From Pseudomonas agronomica (GTDB taxonomy: Bacteria; Pseudomonadota; Gammaproteobacteria; Pseudomonadales; Pseudomonadaceae), in contig NZ_JAOSHO010000003.1 of assembly GCF_025917275.1 (NCBI RefSeq), positions 1-50,455 on the forward strand: a DNA stretch of 50,455 nt, in the 5' to 3' direction. Below the pieces are notes generated by a model that did not search any database, was not told the DNA's origin, and was given only the letters and a program-made list of their open reading frames with translations. Of this stretch, positions 1 to 7,683 are shown piece by piece (positions within the stretch are counted from its first letter, which is position 1; the number at the start of each line of letters is the position of its first letter). The position numbers and the translations under genes were made by a program.

Positions 1-1253
1 TTACTGCGCGGCGCATCCATTCCCGGAATGTCCAAGAAGTGGCCCGGCTCGAAGCTGCCTGGACCAATAGTGTCGAAAGAGCCTTTGGACAATGGGTAGT
101 TGGTTTGCTGATTGGTGTTGTAATCCACGCCCAAGGCCCAATCGCTGGCCAGGCCGAACAGTTGAGCCTGGTGAGTCAGCTCGATACGGTCACCGTTGAC
201 CTCCTGATCGTGCCGCTGGCGGTAACCGCCGGAGCGGGTGATGGCGCTGTTGTCGCTGTTGTAGCGGTAGACCTCAAGGTTGCGGTAATCACGCTGGCCG
301 TCGTAATGGTAGAAGGTATTGCGCAACTGGGTGTTGTCGTCCAGATGGTAGTCGGTGATCGAGCGTATCCAGCGGGTGCGCTGCTCGTAGCGGCCGTCCT
401 CGACGTTGTAGTTGTTGAAGCGGTTGTGCTTGTCGATCTGCAGCTGGCCGGTCAGCGGTTGCAGCACCGGCGCGCCCCAGTAGGGGCTGTCTTCCTTCTC
501 CTCCAAGTATTCGATCGCCAACGTATGGGAGAGTCGGTCGTTGATGTCACTAAGCAGCGAGAAGGCCAGGTTGCCCGCACCGTTCTCCTGGCGATCGATG
601 TAGCCGTTGCTGCTGGTGCGGCTGTAGTCGAGGCGTGCATAGTGGCGTGGGCCATCGCCGCTGTTGAGCGCTTTATTGAAGCCGACCGCGGTTTCCCAGG
701 TGTCGTACCAACCGTAGCTCATCCGGCCTTCGAAGATGTCTTCCTCGCGGTTGGCAAGCTTGGTGATCACGTTCAGGCTTCCACCCACGGCACCGCTGCC
801 GTTGAGGAACGAGGAGGGGCCGCCGAGCAATTCCACCCGGTCATAAATCCAGGCGCCGACCGGACGTGCTGCGCCGCCGTATTGCAGATTGATGCCGTTG
901 AACAGCTGACTGATCTGGGCACCGTTGAAGCCACGGTACGACACATAGCCGCCCCAGCCGGGTGGCGCAGAAGCGTTAACCCCAGGCAGAGCGTTCGCCG
1001 CGTCTTGAAAGTTGCGTGCGCCGATACGTTCCATAGTCTTGCGATCGGCCACGCTTACCGAGGCGGGATTTTCCCGGGCGCTGAGATTCAGGCGCGAGCC
1101 GCTTTCGATGGGGGTATCCAGGTCCAGGCGGGTGGCCGGTTTCGGCTGGTCGGCCGAGGCGTTGATGTAGCTGGTGGGTAAGTTCAGGGCAGTGTCTTGC
1201 GCCCACGCGCAGGTGCTGCCCGCGAGCAGCGCGAAAGTAGTCAAGCGAAACAT
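1..1253 (-). CDS. TonB-dependent siderophore-type receptor, 3' end beyond window
   Basis: This is the N-terminal ~417 residues of an outer-membrane TonB-dependent receptor; the frame is still open at base 1. An N-terminal signal peptide (MFRLTTFALLAGSTCAWAQ) is followed by a plug domain at about residues 50-165, with motifs such as ALPGVNAS, YRGFNGAQ, VELLGGPSS and GAVGGSLNVITK. Alternating beta-barrel strands follow. The start is the ATG at 1251-1253, preceded by AGGA about eight bases upstream. Such receptors take up ferric siderophores or other metal chelates using TonB-ExbBD energy. The ligand cannot be read from the sequence. It lies 71 bp downstream of a DUF2946 gene on the same strand, an arrangement often seen near metal-uptake receptors. 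It is not an obvious OprC-type copper receptor, because the expected Met/Cys-rich N-terminus is absent. Confidence 0.9.
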   Translation of the reverse strand, partial: MFRLTTFALLAGSTCAWAQDTALNLPTSYINASADQPKPATRLDLDTPIESGSRLNLSARENPASVSVADRKTMERIGARNFQDAANALPGVNASAPPGWGGYVSYRGFNGAQISQLFNGINLQYGGAARPVGAWIYDRVELLGGPSSFLNGSGAVGGSLNVITKLANREEDIFEGRMSYGWYDTWETAVGFNKALNSGDGPRHYARLDYSRTSSNGYIDRQENGAGNLAFSLLSDINDRLSHTLAIEYLEEKEDSPYWGAPVLQPLTGQLQIDKHNRFNNYNVEDGRYEQRTRWIRSITDYHLDDNTQLRNTFYHYDGQRDYRNLEVYRYNSDNSAITRSGGYRQRHDQEVNGDRIELTHQAQLFGLASDWALGVDYNTNQQTNYPLSKGSFDTIGPGSFEPGHFLDIPGMDAPRS

Positions 1254-1324
1254 GAAGAGCTTCCTGGCTTAATTCGATGAGCACACACTCGCCGCGTGTC
1301 ATGCAGCGGCAAGTGGTGATGATG

Positions 1325-1714
1325 TCAAGGCGAAGGAAGCAGGGCGGGGGAGGCGCGAGGATTAATCAGCGGCCAGCGCTGCCTGGGTAGGCAACGGGTC
1401 GGTTGTGCGGGCAAGGGCTTGGCTGGCTCGCCGGCAAGCCGGGCGAGCAGCCCGAAAAACGCCGCCAGCAGGATCGCACCGAACAGGCTGGCAATGACGC
1501 AATCGCCGACGACGGGCAGTGAAGGGGGGGGTACGTCCCGCAGGCTTTCGAATGCTGCCCCGCCGTCTGTAGAGCAAAACAGTCCGCCATTCAAACCGCT
1601 CAACTGCAAGCCGGCCATTTGTCCATGGCCTGTCGCGCACAGCAACGAACCGAACAGGACGCTGAAATACAGCACCCAGGCAATCATCGATTTTTCGCGG
1701 CTGGCCAGCTTCAT
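1325..1714 (-). CDS. DUF2946 family protein
   Basis: A 129-residue protein with the layout of the DUF2946 family. It has an N-terminal hydrophobic segment (MIAWVLYFSVLFGSLLCATGHGQ), a short exported region with Cys residues (GLFCSTDGG, VVGDCVIAS), a second hydrophobic segment at about 75-92 (IASLFGAILLAAFFGLLA), and a Pro/Arg-rich tail. The molecular function of the family is unknown; members often sit beside TonB receptors or copper-related genes. The ATG at 1712-1714 is preferred over an upstream TTG two codons earlier. It is probably co-transcribed with the receptor 71 bp downstream, and possibly with the cytochrome gene 61 bp upstream. Confidence 0.75.
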   Translation of the reverse strand: MKLASREKSMIAWVLYFSVLFGSLLCATGHGQMAGLQLSGLNGGLFCSTDGGAAFESLRDVPPPSLPVVGDCVIASLFGAILLAAFFGLLARLAGEPAKPLPAQPTRCLPRQRWPLINPRASPALLPSP

Positions 1715-1775
1715 CAGCAAAGCTCGTTGGGAAGGAACGGTTTTTCGGCGGGCGGATTCTACATTTTTTGATCCG

Positions 1776-2351
1776 TCAGTGGGCTTTTAAACAGTCCGAC
1801 ATGCAGGCAACCGCCTTGCTGTCCGGTCTGTCATCGATATAAAAACCGTCTTGATTCGGCATCCTTACATCCGCCAAGGTCGTCGCATCCACTGTCGCGT
1901 TGGCGTCCAGCAGCTTGTTCATGTGCAGGATGTAGCCGGTCACCGCATAGACTTGCTCGTTGGACAAAGACTGTGGCGCCTGGAAGGGCATGGCTCTGCG
2001 TATGTAGTCGAAAAGCGTCGTTGCATAAGGCCAATAGCTGCCGACTGTCTTGAGCGGTTTGTCAGTCGTCAGCGTTCCTTCGCCCCCCGCCAACGCAGGG
2101 CCGACGCCGCCTTCGAGCTTCACGCCATGACAGCTGACGCAACTACTCATGTAGACCTTTTCACCATCCGCCACCGTTGCGCGCCCTGGAGGCAAGGCCT
2201 TGCCGTCGGGTGCCACGTCGATGCTCCAGCTGGCGATCTGCGCTTCGGTAACCATGGTGCCCAAACCGTACTGGGATTGTGCCGAGGCGTGATTCAGCGC
2301 ACAGGCGCACAGCAAACCGATGAGTAACGATCCACCTTTAAGCCCGTCCAT
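1776..2351 (-). CDS. Class I c-type cytochrome, partner of sulfite dehydrogenase
   Basis: A 191-residue periplasmic monoheme cytochrome c. It has a Sec signal peptide (about residues 1-24, ending ASAQ), the haem-binding CVSCH at 71-75, and a likely axial Met121 in RRAMPFQAP. It presumably accepts electrons from the SoxC-like enzyme encoded immediately upstream, as SorB or SoxD do in characterised sulfite dehydrogenases. It is shorter than the diheme SoxD and has only one CxxCH. The start at 2351 has a strong ribosome site (GGGGAGGTGA) and lies inside the last codons of soxC, giving a 14-bp overlap that indicates translational coupling. The C-terminal tail carries an extra Cys pair (CMSDC) of unknown role. 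Confidence 0.9.
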   Translation of the reverse strand: MDGLKGGSLLIGLLCACALNHASAQSQYGLGTMVTEAQIASWSIDVAPDGKALPPGRATVADGEKVYMSSCVSCHGVKLEGGVGPALAGGEGTLTTDKPLKTVGSYWPYATTLFDYIRRAMPFQAPQSLSNEQVYAVTGYILHMNKLLDANATVDATTLADVRMPNQDGFYIDDRPDSKAVACMSDCLKAH

Positions 2352-3645
2352 TGGTCACCTCCCCATTGCTGGAAACACGCCACGGTTGCACCGAATTGTT
2401 GTGGTAGAAAGAGACCTTGCCACGTTCATCGATCAACTGTTCCAGCATCGGCTGAATATAGCCGGTCTCGTCGATGGCGCGGCTCATGATCATCAATTCC
2501 TGGCCGTTCCATTCGAAAGGCGCCCTGAAGGCAGTCAGCGCCTTGGTCAGAATGGGCTCCTGTAATTTGGCTTGCGTCCAGTTATTGCCGCCGTCGACGG
2601 AGACATCGACACGGGTGATTTTGCCGTGGCCGCTCCAGGCGATGCCACGCATCTCATGCAGGCCCTTGCGTGTCAGTTTCTGGGTGCCGGAAGGGTAGGT
2701 GACCAGCGATTTGCATTCCATGACAAAGGAAAATTTCCGAGCTTTGCCGTCGGCCATCAAGTCGGTGTATTTGGCAGTTTCTTCCCGGCTGTAGGCGGGC
2801 GCGTCGGTGACGTGCAGTCGGCGCAGCCATTTGATGTGGGTATTGCCCTCGTAGCCGGGGACAAACAGGCGCAGCGGGTAGCCCTGTTCCGGCCTTAGAC
2901 GCTCGCCGTTCTGGCTGTAGACGACCATCACATCGTCCAGGCATTTCTCGATGGGAATGCTGCGTGTCATTGCCGCGCCGTCCGCACCTTCGGCAATGAT
3001 CCACTTGGCTTGCGGTTTGAGCCCGGCTTCATCCAGCAGTGTCTTCAAGGTAACGCCAGTCCACTCAGCACAACTCACCAGGCCACTGACTTCGGCGGCG
3101 GTTTTGCCCCACGGAGGTAGAAACGATGGGTTGCCCGAACACTCCATGAAGTGCACGCGCGACACAGCGGGGAACTGGCGTATCTCGTCCACGGTAAAGA
3201 TCAAGGCTGTTTCGGTGAGGCCGTGGATCACCAATCGATGTTGCGCCGGATCGATTTGTGGGACGCCCGCGTGATGACGCTCATAGAACAGGCCGTTCGG
3301 GGTAATGATGCCGTCCAGCTCCTGAAGTGGCGAGGTGCTGTAGGCGGACATCGTGTCCTTCAGGCCGGGATACAGATTCCTGACGGCTTTGGTTTCGAAC
3401 GTTGAAGGTTTGCCATAAGGGCTTGCCGTCGGGGCGCCAAGACTGCGGGTCCATTGCGGAACTTCAAGGGGCTGGCTCGGATCAAGCGGGGCGATGTTGG
3501 TCGTCTCTGCGTTGACCAGGGCGCTATCACTCAGAGCAAAGGCGGCAGTGCCAATAACGGCCCCACTTTTTATCAGGAAATCCCTGCGAGCCAAAGATGC
3601 CTGAGACGTGTCTTGCTTGGTGGGGACCATGGATTTTTTTGTCAT
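2338..3645 (-). CDS. soxC: SoxC-like molybdopterin sulfite dehydrogenase
   Basis: A 435-residue periplasmic molybdoenzyme of the sulfite oxidase/SoxC family, which oxidises sulfite or protein-bound sulfane sulfur. It has a twin-arginine signal (RR at 20-21 in ARRDFLIKSG). The oxidoreductase molybdopterin domain spans about 110-290, with the expected molybdenum-ligating Cys169 in HFMECSGN. A C-terminal dimerisation domain spans about 310-430 (RGIAWSGHGKITRVDVSVDGG). The start has a GAGGGA ribosome site. It forms an overlapping operon with the cytochrome gene. No soxXYZAB genes are in the window, so stand-alone sulfite detoxification is likelier than a full Sox pathway. A TetR-type palindrome lies 50 bp upstream of the start. 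The gene symbol follows family resemblance. Confidence 0.88.
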   Translation of the reverse strand: MTKKSMVPTKQDTSQASLARRDFLIKSGAVIGTAAFALSDSALVNAETTNIAPLDPSQPLEVPQWTRSLGAPTASPYGKPSTFETKAVRNLYPGLKDTMSAYSTSPLQELDGIITPNGLFYERHHAGVPQIDPAQHRLVIHGLTETALIFTVDEIRQFPAVSRVHFMECSGNPSFLPPWGKTAAEVSGLVSCAEWTGVTLKTLLDEAGLKPQAKWIIAEGADGAAMTRSIPIEKCLDDVMVVYSQNGERLRPEQGYPLRLFVPGYEGNTHIKWLRRLHVTDAPAYSREETAKYTDLMADGKARKFSFVMECKSLVTYPSGTQKLTRKGLHEMRGIAWSGHGKITRVDVSVDGGNNWTQAKLQEPILTKALTAFRAPFEWNGQELMIMSRAIDETGYIQPMLEQLIDERGKVSFYHNNSVQPWRVSSNGEVTNGRA

Positions 3646-3690
3646 TGTTGTTCCCTCTGGTTCTTTGTCGGGATGGACCCAACGGCAAGT

Positions 3691-3716
3691 CTATAGACCG
3701 ATCGGTCGGTCTGTAG
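3691..3716. promoter_or_regulatory. Inverted-repeat operator upstream of soxC
   Basis: The inverted repeat AGACCGA-TCGG-TCGGTCT occupies 3695-3712, with partly symmetric flanks. It lies about 50 bp upstream of the soxC start and about 115 bp beyond the end of tetR. Its core shares GACCGATCGGT with the palindrome upstream of tetR at 4549-4558. Such ACCGA-type palindromes are typical TetR-family operators, so binding by the adjacent TetR protein is inferred. Confidence 0.7.
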
Positions 3717-3827
3717 GTAGCCTAGAACGAAAAACGCGCGTGGTCCAGTCGCAAGGACAACCATCGGTGATGGAGCGTGAATGAGGGGGCGAGGGCGGCG
3801 GCGCATTTGAGGCGCCGCTGATGGCAG

Positions 3828-4445
3828 TCAAGCCAGGGGTGGCTCAACCTTCAGTCCGGGCAGGAGGGTGTCGCAGAAAAACGTCGCGATGGATTCCGGG
3901 GAGCGCGGGCCTCCGGGCTTGATCCACAAATAGCTGTAGTGATGAATACCAAGGATAGCCTTCACGGCTAACGAGTCCGATGTGCGGAAGGTCCCCTCGC
4001 TCGCGCCAGTCTTGAGGATTTGGGACCAGAGCTTTTCATACTGGCGGTGCAGGTCGAGCAACTCGGTCTGGCGCTCGCCAATAACCGAATACACCTCCCG
4101 AAAACATACCGTCATTTCGGCCAGGTGAGTGACAATCGTGCGCATCACGATGGCAGAGAACTGGCGAAATTTATCTTCCGCAGGCAGATCGCTCTCGCAT
4201 AAAGGCGTGCCTTCTGCGATGAGCACCCGCAGATACCGGCTGGTGATTTCGAACAGCAATTCGTCCTTGCTGCCGATGTGGTAATACAGCGCGCCGCGAG
4301 CCAGGCCAGTGGCTTTCTCCAACTCAGCCATGCCGGTCGCGTGAAACCCGCGCGTCGAAAACAACTGCGCGGCGATTTTCAGTATTCGCTCCTTGGTGCT
4401 TGTTTCAGCAGGTTCGGCAGCGACGACGGCGTTCTTTTTTCCCAT
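3828..4445 (-). CDS. TetR family transcriptional regulator
   Basis: A 205-residue TetR repressor. Its N-terminal helix-turn-helix lies at about residues 16-62 (ERILKIAAQLFSTRGF, GLARGALYYHIGSKDELL), followed by an all-helical ligand domain. The frame is open further upstream, to 4520. Alignment with the family and the typical charged leader before TKERIL favour the ATG at 4443-4445 (MGKKNAVVAAEP). Palindromes on both sides (3695-3712 and 4549-4558) suggest that it controls soxC, itself and the divergent EamA permease. The effector is unknown. Confidence 0.88.
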   Translation of the reverse strand: MGKKNAVVAAEPAETSTKERILKIAAQLFSTRGFHATGMAELEKATGLARGALYYHIGSKDELLFEITSRYLRVLIAEGTPLCESDLPAEDKFRQFSAIVMRTIVTHLAEMTVCFREVYSVIGERQTELLDLHRQYEKLWSQILKTGASEGTFRTSDSLAVKAILGIHHYSYLWIKPGGPRSPESIATFFCDTLLPGLKVEPPLA

Positions 4446-4548
4446 GGGTCGATTCCAACCGGTTGAGCGCCAATCATACCCATGCGTGCGCGCTGAAGGA
4501 TACAGACGGGAGAGGCTCATCCCTAGGTCGTAGGAAGATGTTGTATTG

Positions 4549-4558
4549 ACCGATCGGT
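4549..4558. promoter_or_regulatory. Palindromic operator between tetR and eamA
   Basis: A perfect 10-bp palindrome, ACCGATCGGT, lies in the tetR-eamA intergenic region, about 100 bp before the tetR start and about 80 bp before the eamA start. It matches the core of the site upstream of soxC, which suggests autoregulation by TetR and co-control of the permease gene. Confidence 0.65.
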
Positions 4559-4636
4559 ACAGAGGCGCTTAACGTATTTTTAAAGGCGCGGTGGCGTCGA
4601 GCGTTCTGAGAGCCTGCCTGGGCATTGGGATCGACC

Positions 4637-5518
4637 ATGATAATAAGCAAACCCGTAACGAAGGCGCCCAGCTCGTCAGCATCGGCAAGACTGATAGCGA
4701 TGATCTGTTTCGCCATGCTCGCCTTTGCGGCGAACTCACTGCTGTGCCGCCTGGCGCTTAAGCACACCGCCATCGATGCTGCGAGTTTCAGCGTTGTCCG
4801 GCTGTTCAGCGGGGCCTTGGCGCTATGGCTGATGTGTGCCTCGAGACGGTCGCCAACCATAGTCAAAGGCAGTTGGAAGGGCGCTGCAACCTTGTTCATC
4901 TATGTTTTTGCTTTTTCCTTCGCGTACCGTCATTTGGAGACCGGGACGGGGGCGCTGCTGTTGTTTGGCGCGGTTCAACTGAGCATGGTTCTGTACGGCA
5001 TGTTCAAAGGCGAAAGGATGCACACGCGGGCAATCGTTGGGTTTGTATTGGCAATTGCTGGCTTGGTCAGCCTGCTGCTTCCAGGCGCAGCCGCCCCTGA
5101 CCCCGTCAGCGCACTTACGATGTTGTTATCGGGAGTGGCATGGGGGATCTACTCGCTGCTTGGCAAAACTGTCGCCGATCCGCTGGCAACCACAGCCGGC
5201 AACTTCTTGCGCGCGATTCCCCTGGTCCTGATGGCAAGCTTGCCGTTTCTCTCAGAGCTGCGGTGGGATCCGCAGGGGATACTTTATGCGGTTCTTTCCG
5301 GCGCGCTTGCGTCAGGCGTCGGTTACGCGGTCTGGTACGTCGCGGTGCGTCATCTGGCAGCGTTTCAAGCCGCGACGGTGCAACTGAGCGTGCCCATCCT
5401 GGCTTCGCTGGCTGGCATTGTTTTTCTGGGGGAAAGCCTGAGCGTAAGGATGGCGTTGGCATCCGTCGCTGTGCTGGGCGGCGTTGCGTTGGTGTTGAGT
5501 AGCAAGCAGTACGGCTGA
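4637..5518 (+). CDS. EamA/DMT family inner-membrane permease
   Basis: A 293-residue drug/metabolite transporter with about ten transmembrane helices arranged as two EamA repeats (about 18-145 and 155-285). Typical segments are RLIAMICFAMLAFAANSLLC, GTGALLLFGAVQLSM and VQLSVPILASLAGIVFLGE. Family members usually export small metabolites or amino acids. The ATG at 4637 is chosen over an in-frame TTG four codons upstream. It is divergent from tetR, with the shared palindrome between them, so its substrate may be linked to the sulfite dehydrogenase operon. That link is inferred from regulation only. Confidence 0.85.
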   Translation: MIISKPVTKAPSSSASARLIAMICFAMLAFAANSLLCRLALKHTAIDAASFSVVRLFSGALALWLMCASRRSPTIVKGSWKGAATLFIYVFAFSFAYRHLETGTGALLLFGAVQLSMVLYGMFKGERMHTRAIVGFVLAIAGLVSLLLPGAAAPDPVSALTMLLSGVAWGIYSLLGKTVADPLATTAGNFLRAIPLVLMASLPFLSELRWDPQGILYAVLSGALASGVGYAVWYVAVRHLAAFQAATVQLSVPILASLAGIVFLGESLSVRMALASVAVLGGVALVLSSKQYG

Positions 5519-5676
5519 TTGACACCGGATGAATGATTGTTCGTTTGGCTATGGCCCAGTTCATCATCGGTAATTTAGTGAACTTTTACCCTGCCAATTT
5601 ATTCCACTGGTGCAGACGTTGTGCGGGGGCATGACGCGTGGAAGTTCGCCAAATCACATGGGTGACAGGGCCTTCA

Positions 5677-6999
5677 ATGAAAGTTAACACGTCACAATCC
5701 AATAACTCTTTGCGTCGCGCTATCACAGGGCCGATGCTGTTCCTCTTCATACTTGGCGATGTGCTAGGCGCTGGCGTTTACGCTCTTGCGGGTACCATCG
5801 CCGGAGAAGTAGGCGGCGCGATCTGGGTGCCATTGTTGATCGCGCTATTGTTCGCAATGTTGACGGCAGGCTCGTATGCCGAACTGGTCTCGAAATATCC
5901 CCACGCGGGCGCAGCGTCGATGTTTGCCGAAAAGGCTTTTAAGTCTCCGTTGATATCTTTCCTGGTCGGTTTTTGCATGCTCGCCGCGGCGGTGACAAGC
6001 GCTGCCGGTCTCTCGCTAGCCTTCGCGGGGGACTATCTCGCGACGTTCATTGAAATACCACCCCACATTGCTGCTTTGATTTTCTTATTGGTCATTGCGC
6101 TTTTGAATGCGAGAGGGATCAAAGAATCCCTGGGGGCGAATATGATAATGACCTTGATCGAGCTCTCGGGGCTGATTCTGGTCATCGTTGCTGCGGGTAG
6201 CTTTTTCAGCTCTGGCGAAGCCGAACTCGCAAGGTCGCTTGAATTCAAGCCTGGGGTCAGCCCGGCGCTCGCCGTCCTGGGAGCTGCGTTACTCGCCTTC
6301 TACTCGTTCGTCGGTTTTGAAACTTCCGCTAACCTCGCGGAAGAAATCAAAGACGTTTGCAAGGTATACCCCCGCGCCTTGTTCGCGGCGCTGATCACTG
6401 CGGGTGTCATTTACATGGCCGTTGGGGTCGCCGCCTCGTCAGTATTGCCAACGGAGAAACTGCTCGCGACCTCGGCCCCGTTACTTGAAGTGGTTCGGGC
6501 TTCTGGGCTAAACATTTCGCCTCGTCTGTTCGCGTTTATCGCACTCATCGCAGTGGCCAACGGAGCCCTGCTAACCATGATCATGGCCAGTCGCCTCACC
6601 TATGGGATGGCAAATCTAGGACTGTTGCCAGACTTCCTGGCAAAGGTACTGCCGCAAAGGCGCACGCCATGGGCGGCCATTATCGCAACAACGCTCGTCG
6701 CAATCGCACTGACGCTTACGGGAACCTTGGCTACGTTGGCGCAAACCGTAGTTCTGCTTTTACTGTTCGTTTTCCTCAGCACCAACATAGCTGTGCTGGT
6801 GTTACGCAAGGACAAAGTCGCACAGGAGCATTATCAAATTCCTACCTGGGTACCCTTGCTGGCCATCGTGTCGTGTCTCGTATTGCTGAGTCAGCAAGAT
6901 ATGGGCACTTGGCTGCGAGGCGGGGCACTCATTTTGGTGGGTATGTTGTTGTATGTCTTTACTCGAATGACTGTCCCTGCCGTTGTAAAACCAAACTAG
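5677..6999 (+). CDS. APC superfamily amino acid permease
   Basis: A 440-residue inner-membrane transporter with twelve predicted transmembrane segments. The N-terminal APC signature is clear (GDVLGAGVYALAGTIAGEVGG), as are SYAELVSKYPHAGAA and FYSFVGFETSANLAEEIKD. It probably imports or exchanges an amino acid or amine; the substrate is not identifiable. The ATG at 5677 is preceded by AGGG; an in-frame GTG at 5638 would add 13 residues. By eye the gene is more AT-rich than its neighbours, which may indicate separate acquisition. The 158 bp before it contain nothing recognised. Confidence 0.85.
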   Translation: MKVNTSQSNNSLRRAITGPMLFLFILGDVLGAGVYALAGTIAGEVGGAIWVPLLIALLFAMLTAGSYAELVSKYPHAGAASMFAEKAFKSPLISFLVGFCMLAAAVTSAAGLSLAFAGDYLATFIEIPPHIAALIFLLVIALLNARGIKESLGANMIMTLIELSGLILVIVAAGSFFSSGEAELARSLEFKPGVSPALAVLGAALLAFYSFVGFETSANLAEEIKDVCKVYPRALFAALITAGVIYMAVGVAASSVLPTEKLLATSAPLLEVVRASGLNISPRLFAFIALIAVANGALLTMIMASRLTYGMANLGLLPDFLAKVLPQRRTPWAAIIATTLVAIALTLTGTLATLAQTVVLLLLFVFLSTNIAVLVLRKDKVAQEHYQIPTWVPLLAIVSCLVLLSQQDMGTWLRGGALILVGMLLYVFTRMTVPAVVKPN

Positions 7000-7123
7000 C
7001 CCGTGCTGTGCTTCCAGCTTCAGGCTCAAGGAAAAGCCTCTTGATTCGCCGCCATCAAGGCGTTCACCTCGCCGTATGTGCAGGCTTTCAAGGCATGGGT
7101 ATCGAGTTGGCCATTGTGGAGGA

Positions 7124-7212
7124 GGTCCAACCGAATGCGCTGCCGTAGAAGGCTTTGCTACGGGCGATGTCGCCTACATTCAGCTCGATATTGTCGATTT
7201 GTCGGTCTTTGC
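7124..7212 (-). pseudogene. Decayed VOC/glyoxalase family fragment
   Basis: On the minus strand the stretch reads KDRQIDNIELNVGDIARS followed by KAFYGSAFGWT. This is the recognisable N-terminal beta-alpha segment of VOC-superfamily (glyoxalase-like) proteins. After about 30 codons the resemblance ends and stops appear in the frame, so only a remnant of a ~125-residue gene is left. It lies between the APC permease and dmeR. The rest of 7000-7336 has no other gene that I can support. Confidence 0.6.
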
Positions 7213-7336
7213 CGCGAACGCTCGTGCTTGCCTCCCTGGCTGATGTCTAGGGGGCGAATGTAACGTAAGCGCGATGGTGAAAGTGCTTGCACAATTCGCG
7301 CATTGGGCCTGTTCAGGCACTTTAGATTGCCTGCGG

Positions 7337-7362
7337 ATAGGGGTAGGGGGTATACCTATAAT
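7337..7362. promoter_or_regulatory. Promoter/operator of dmeR-dmeF
   Basis: A G-tract flanked by AT steps (ATAGGGGTAGGGGGTATACC, 7337-7356) abuts a consensus -10 box, TATAAT, at 7357-7362, 25 bp before the dmeR start. RcnR/CsoR-family repressors typically bind AT-flanked G/C tracts that overlap the promoter, so this is the likely operator. Confidence 0.6.
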
Positions 7363-7387
7363 ATGCAACGCATGGCAGAGGTATCCA

Positions 7388-7663
7388 ATGGGTCATATCG
7401 CAGCAAACAAAGACGATCTTCTCAAACGGGTGAAACGTATCGCCGGACAGATCCAGGCCGTTGAGCGGGCCTTGGAATCGGATCTCGATTGCGCCAAGAC
7501 ACTTCATCTCGTGGCCGCCACCCGTGGCGCCATCAACGGTTTGATGGAAGAAATCATCGAAGACCACGCACGAGAGCACGTCGCGAACCCTGCTCTCAGC
7601 GAAGCAGCGCGCAACAAAGGCGTCGAAGAGCTGCTCGAAGCCATTCGCCGTTATTCCAAGTGA
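7388..7663 (+). CDS. dmeR: RcnR/FrmR-family metal-responsive repressor (DmeR-like)
   Basis: A 91-residue all-helical CsoR/RcnR-family repressor. His3, Cys35, His60 and His64 are all present; these are the positions that bind Ni(II)/Co(II) in RcnR. FrmR-type formaldehyde sensors differ at some of them. A metal sensor is therefore more likely than an aldehyde sensor. The start is the ATG of MGHIAANKDDLLKR, which restores the metal-binding N-terminus; an upstream extension would remove it. It lies 20 bp before dmeF, as in known dmeRF operons. In such systems metal binding releases the repressor from the G-tract operator. Confidence 0.87.
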   Translation: MGHIAANKDDLLKRVKRIAGQIQAVERALESDLDCAKTLHLVAATRGAINGLMEEIIEDHAREHVANPALSEAARNKGVEELLEAIRRYSK

Positions 7664-7683
7664 ACGCATCCAGGTACACCCCC

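Noticed and set aside
39..1181. Long plus-strand open frame of 380 codons
   Set aside because: It is antisense to the TonB receptor, whose translation has clear signal-peptide and plug motifs. The plus-strand product is Val/Ala-rich and has no domain pattern.
7000..7336. Several short open frames on both strands
   Set aside because: They lack family patterns, and the only recognisable coding signal is the interrupted VOC fragment.
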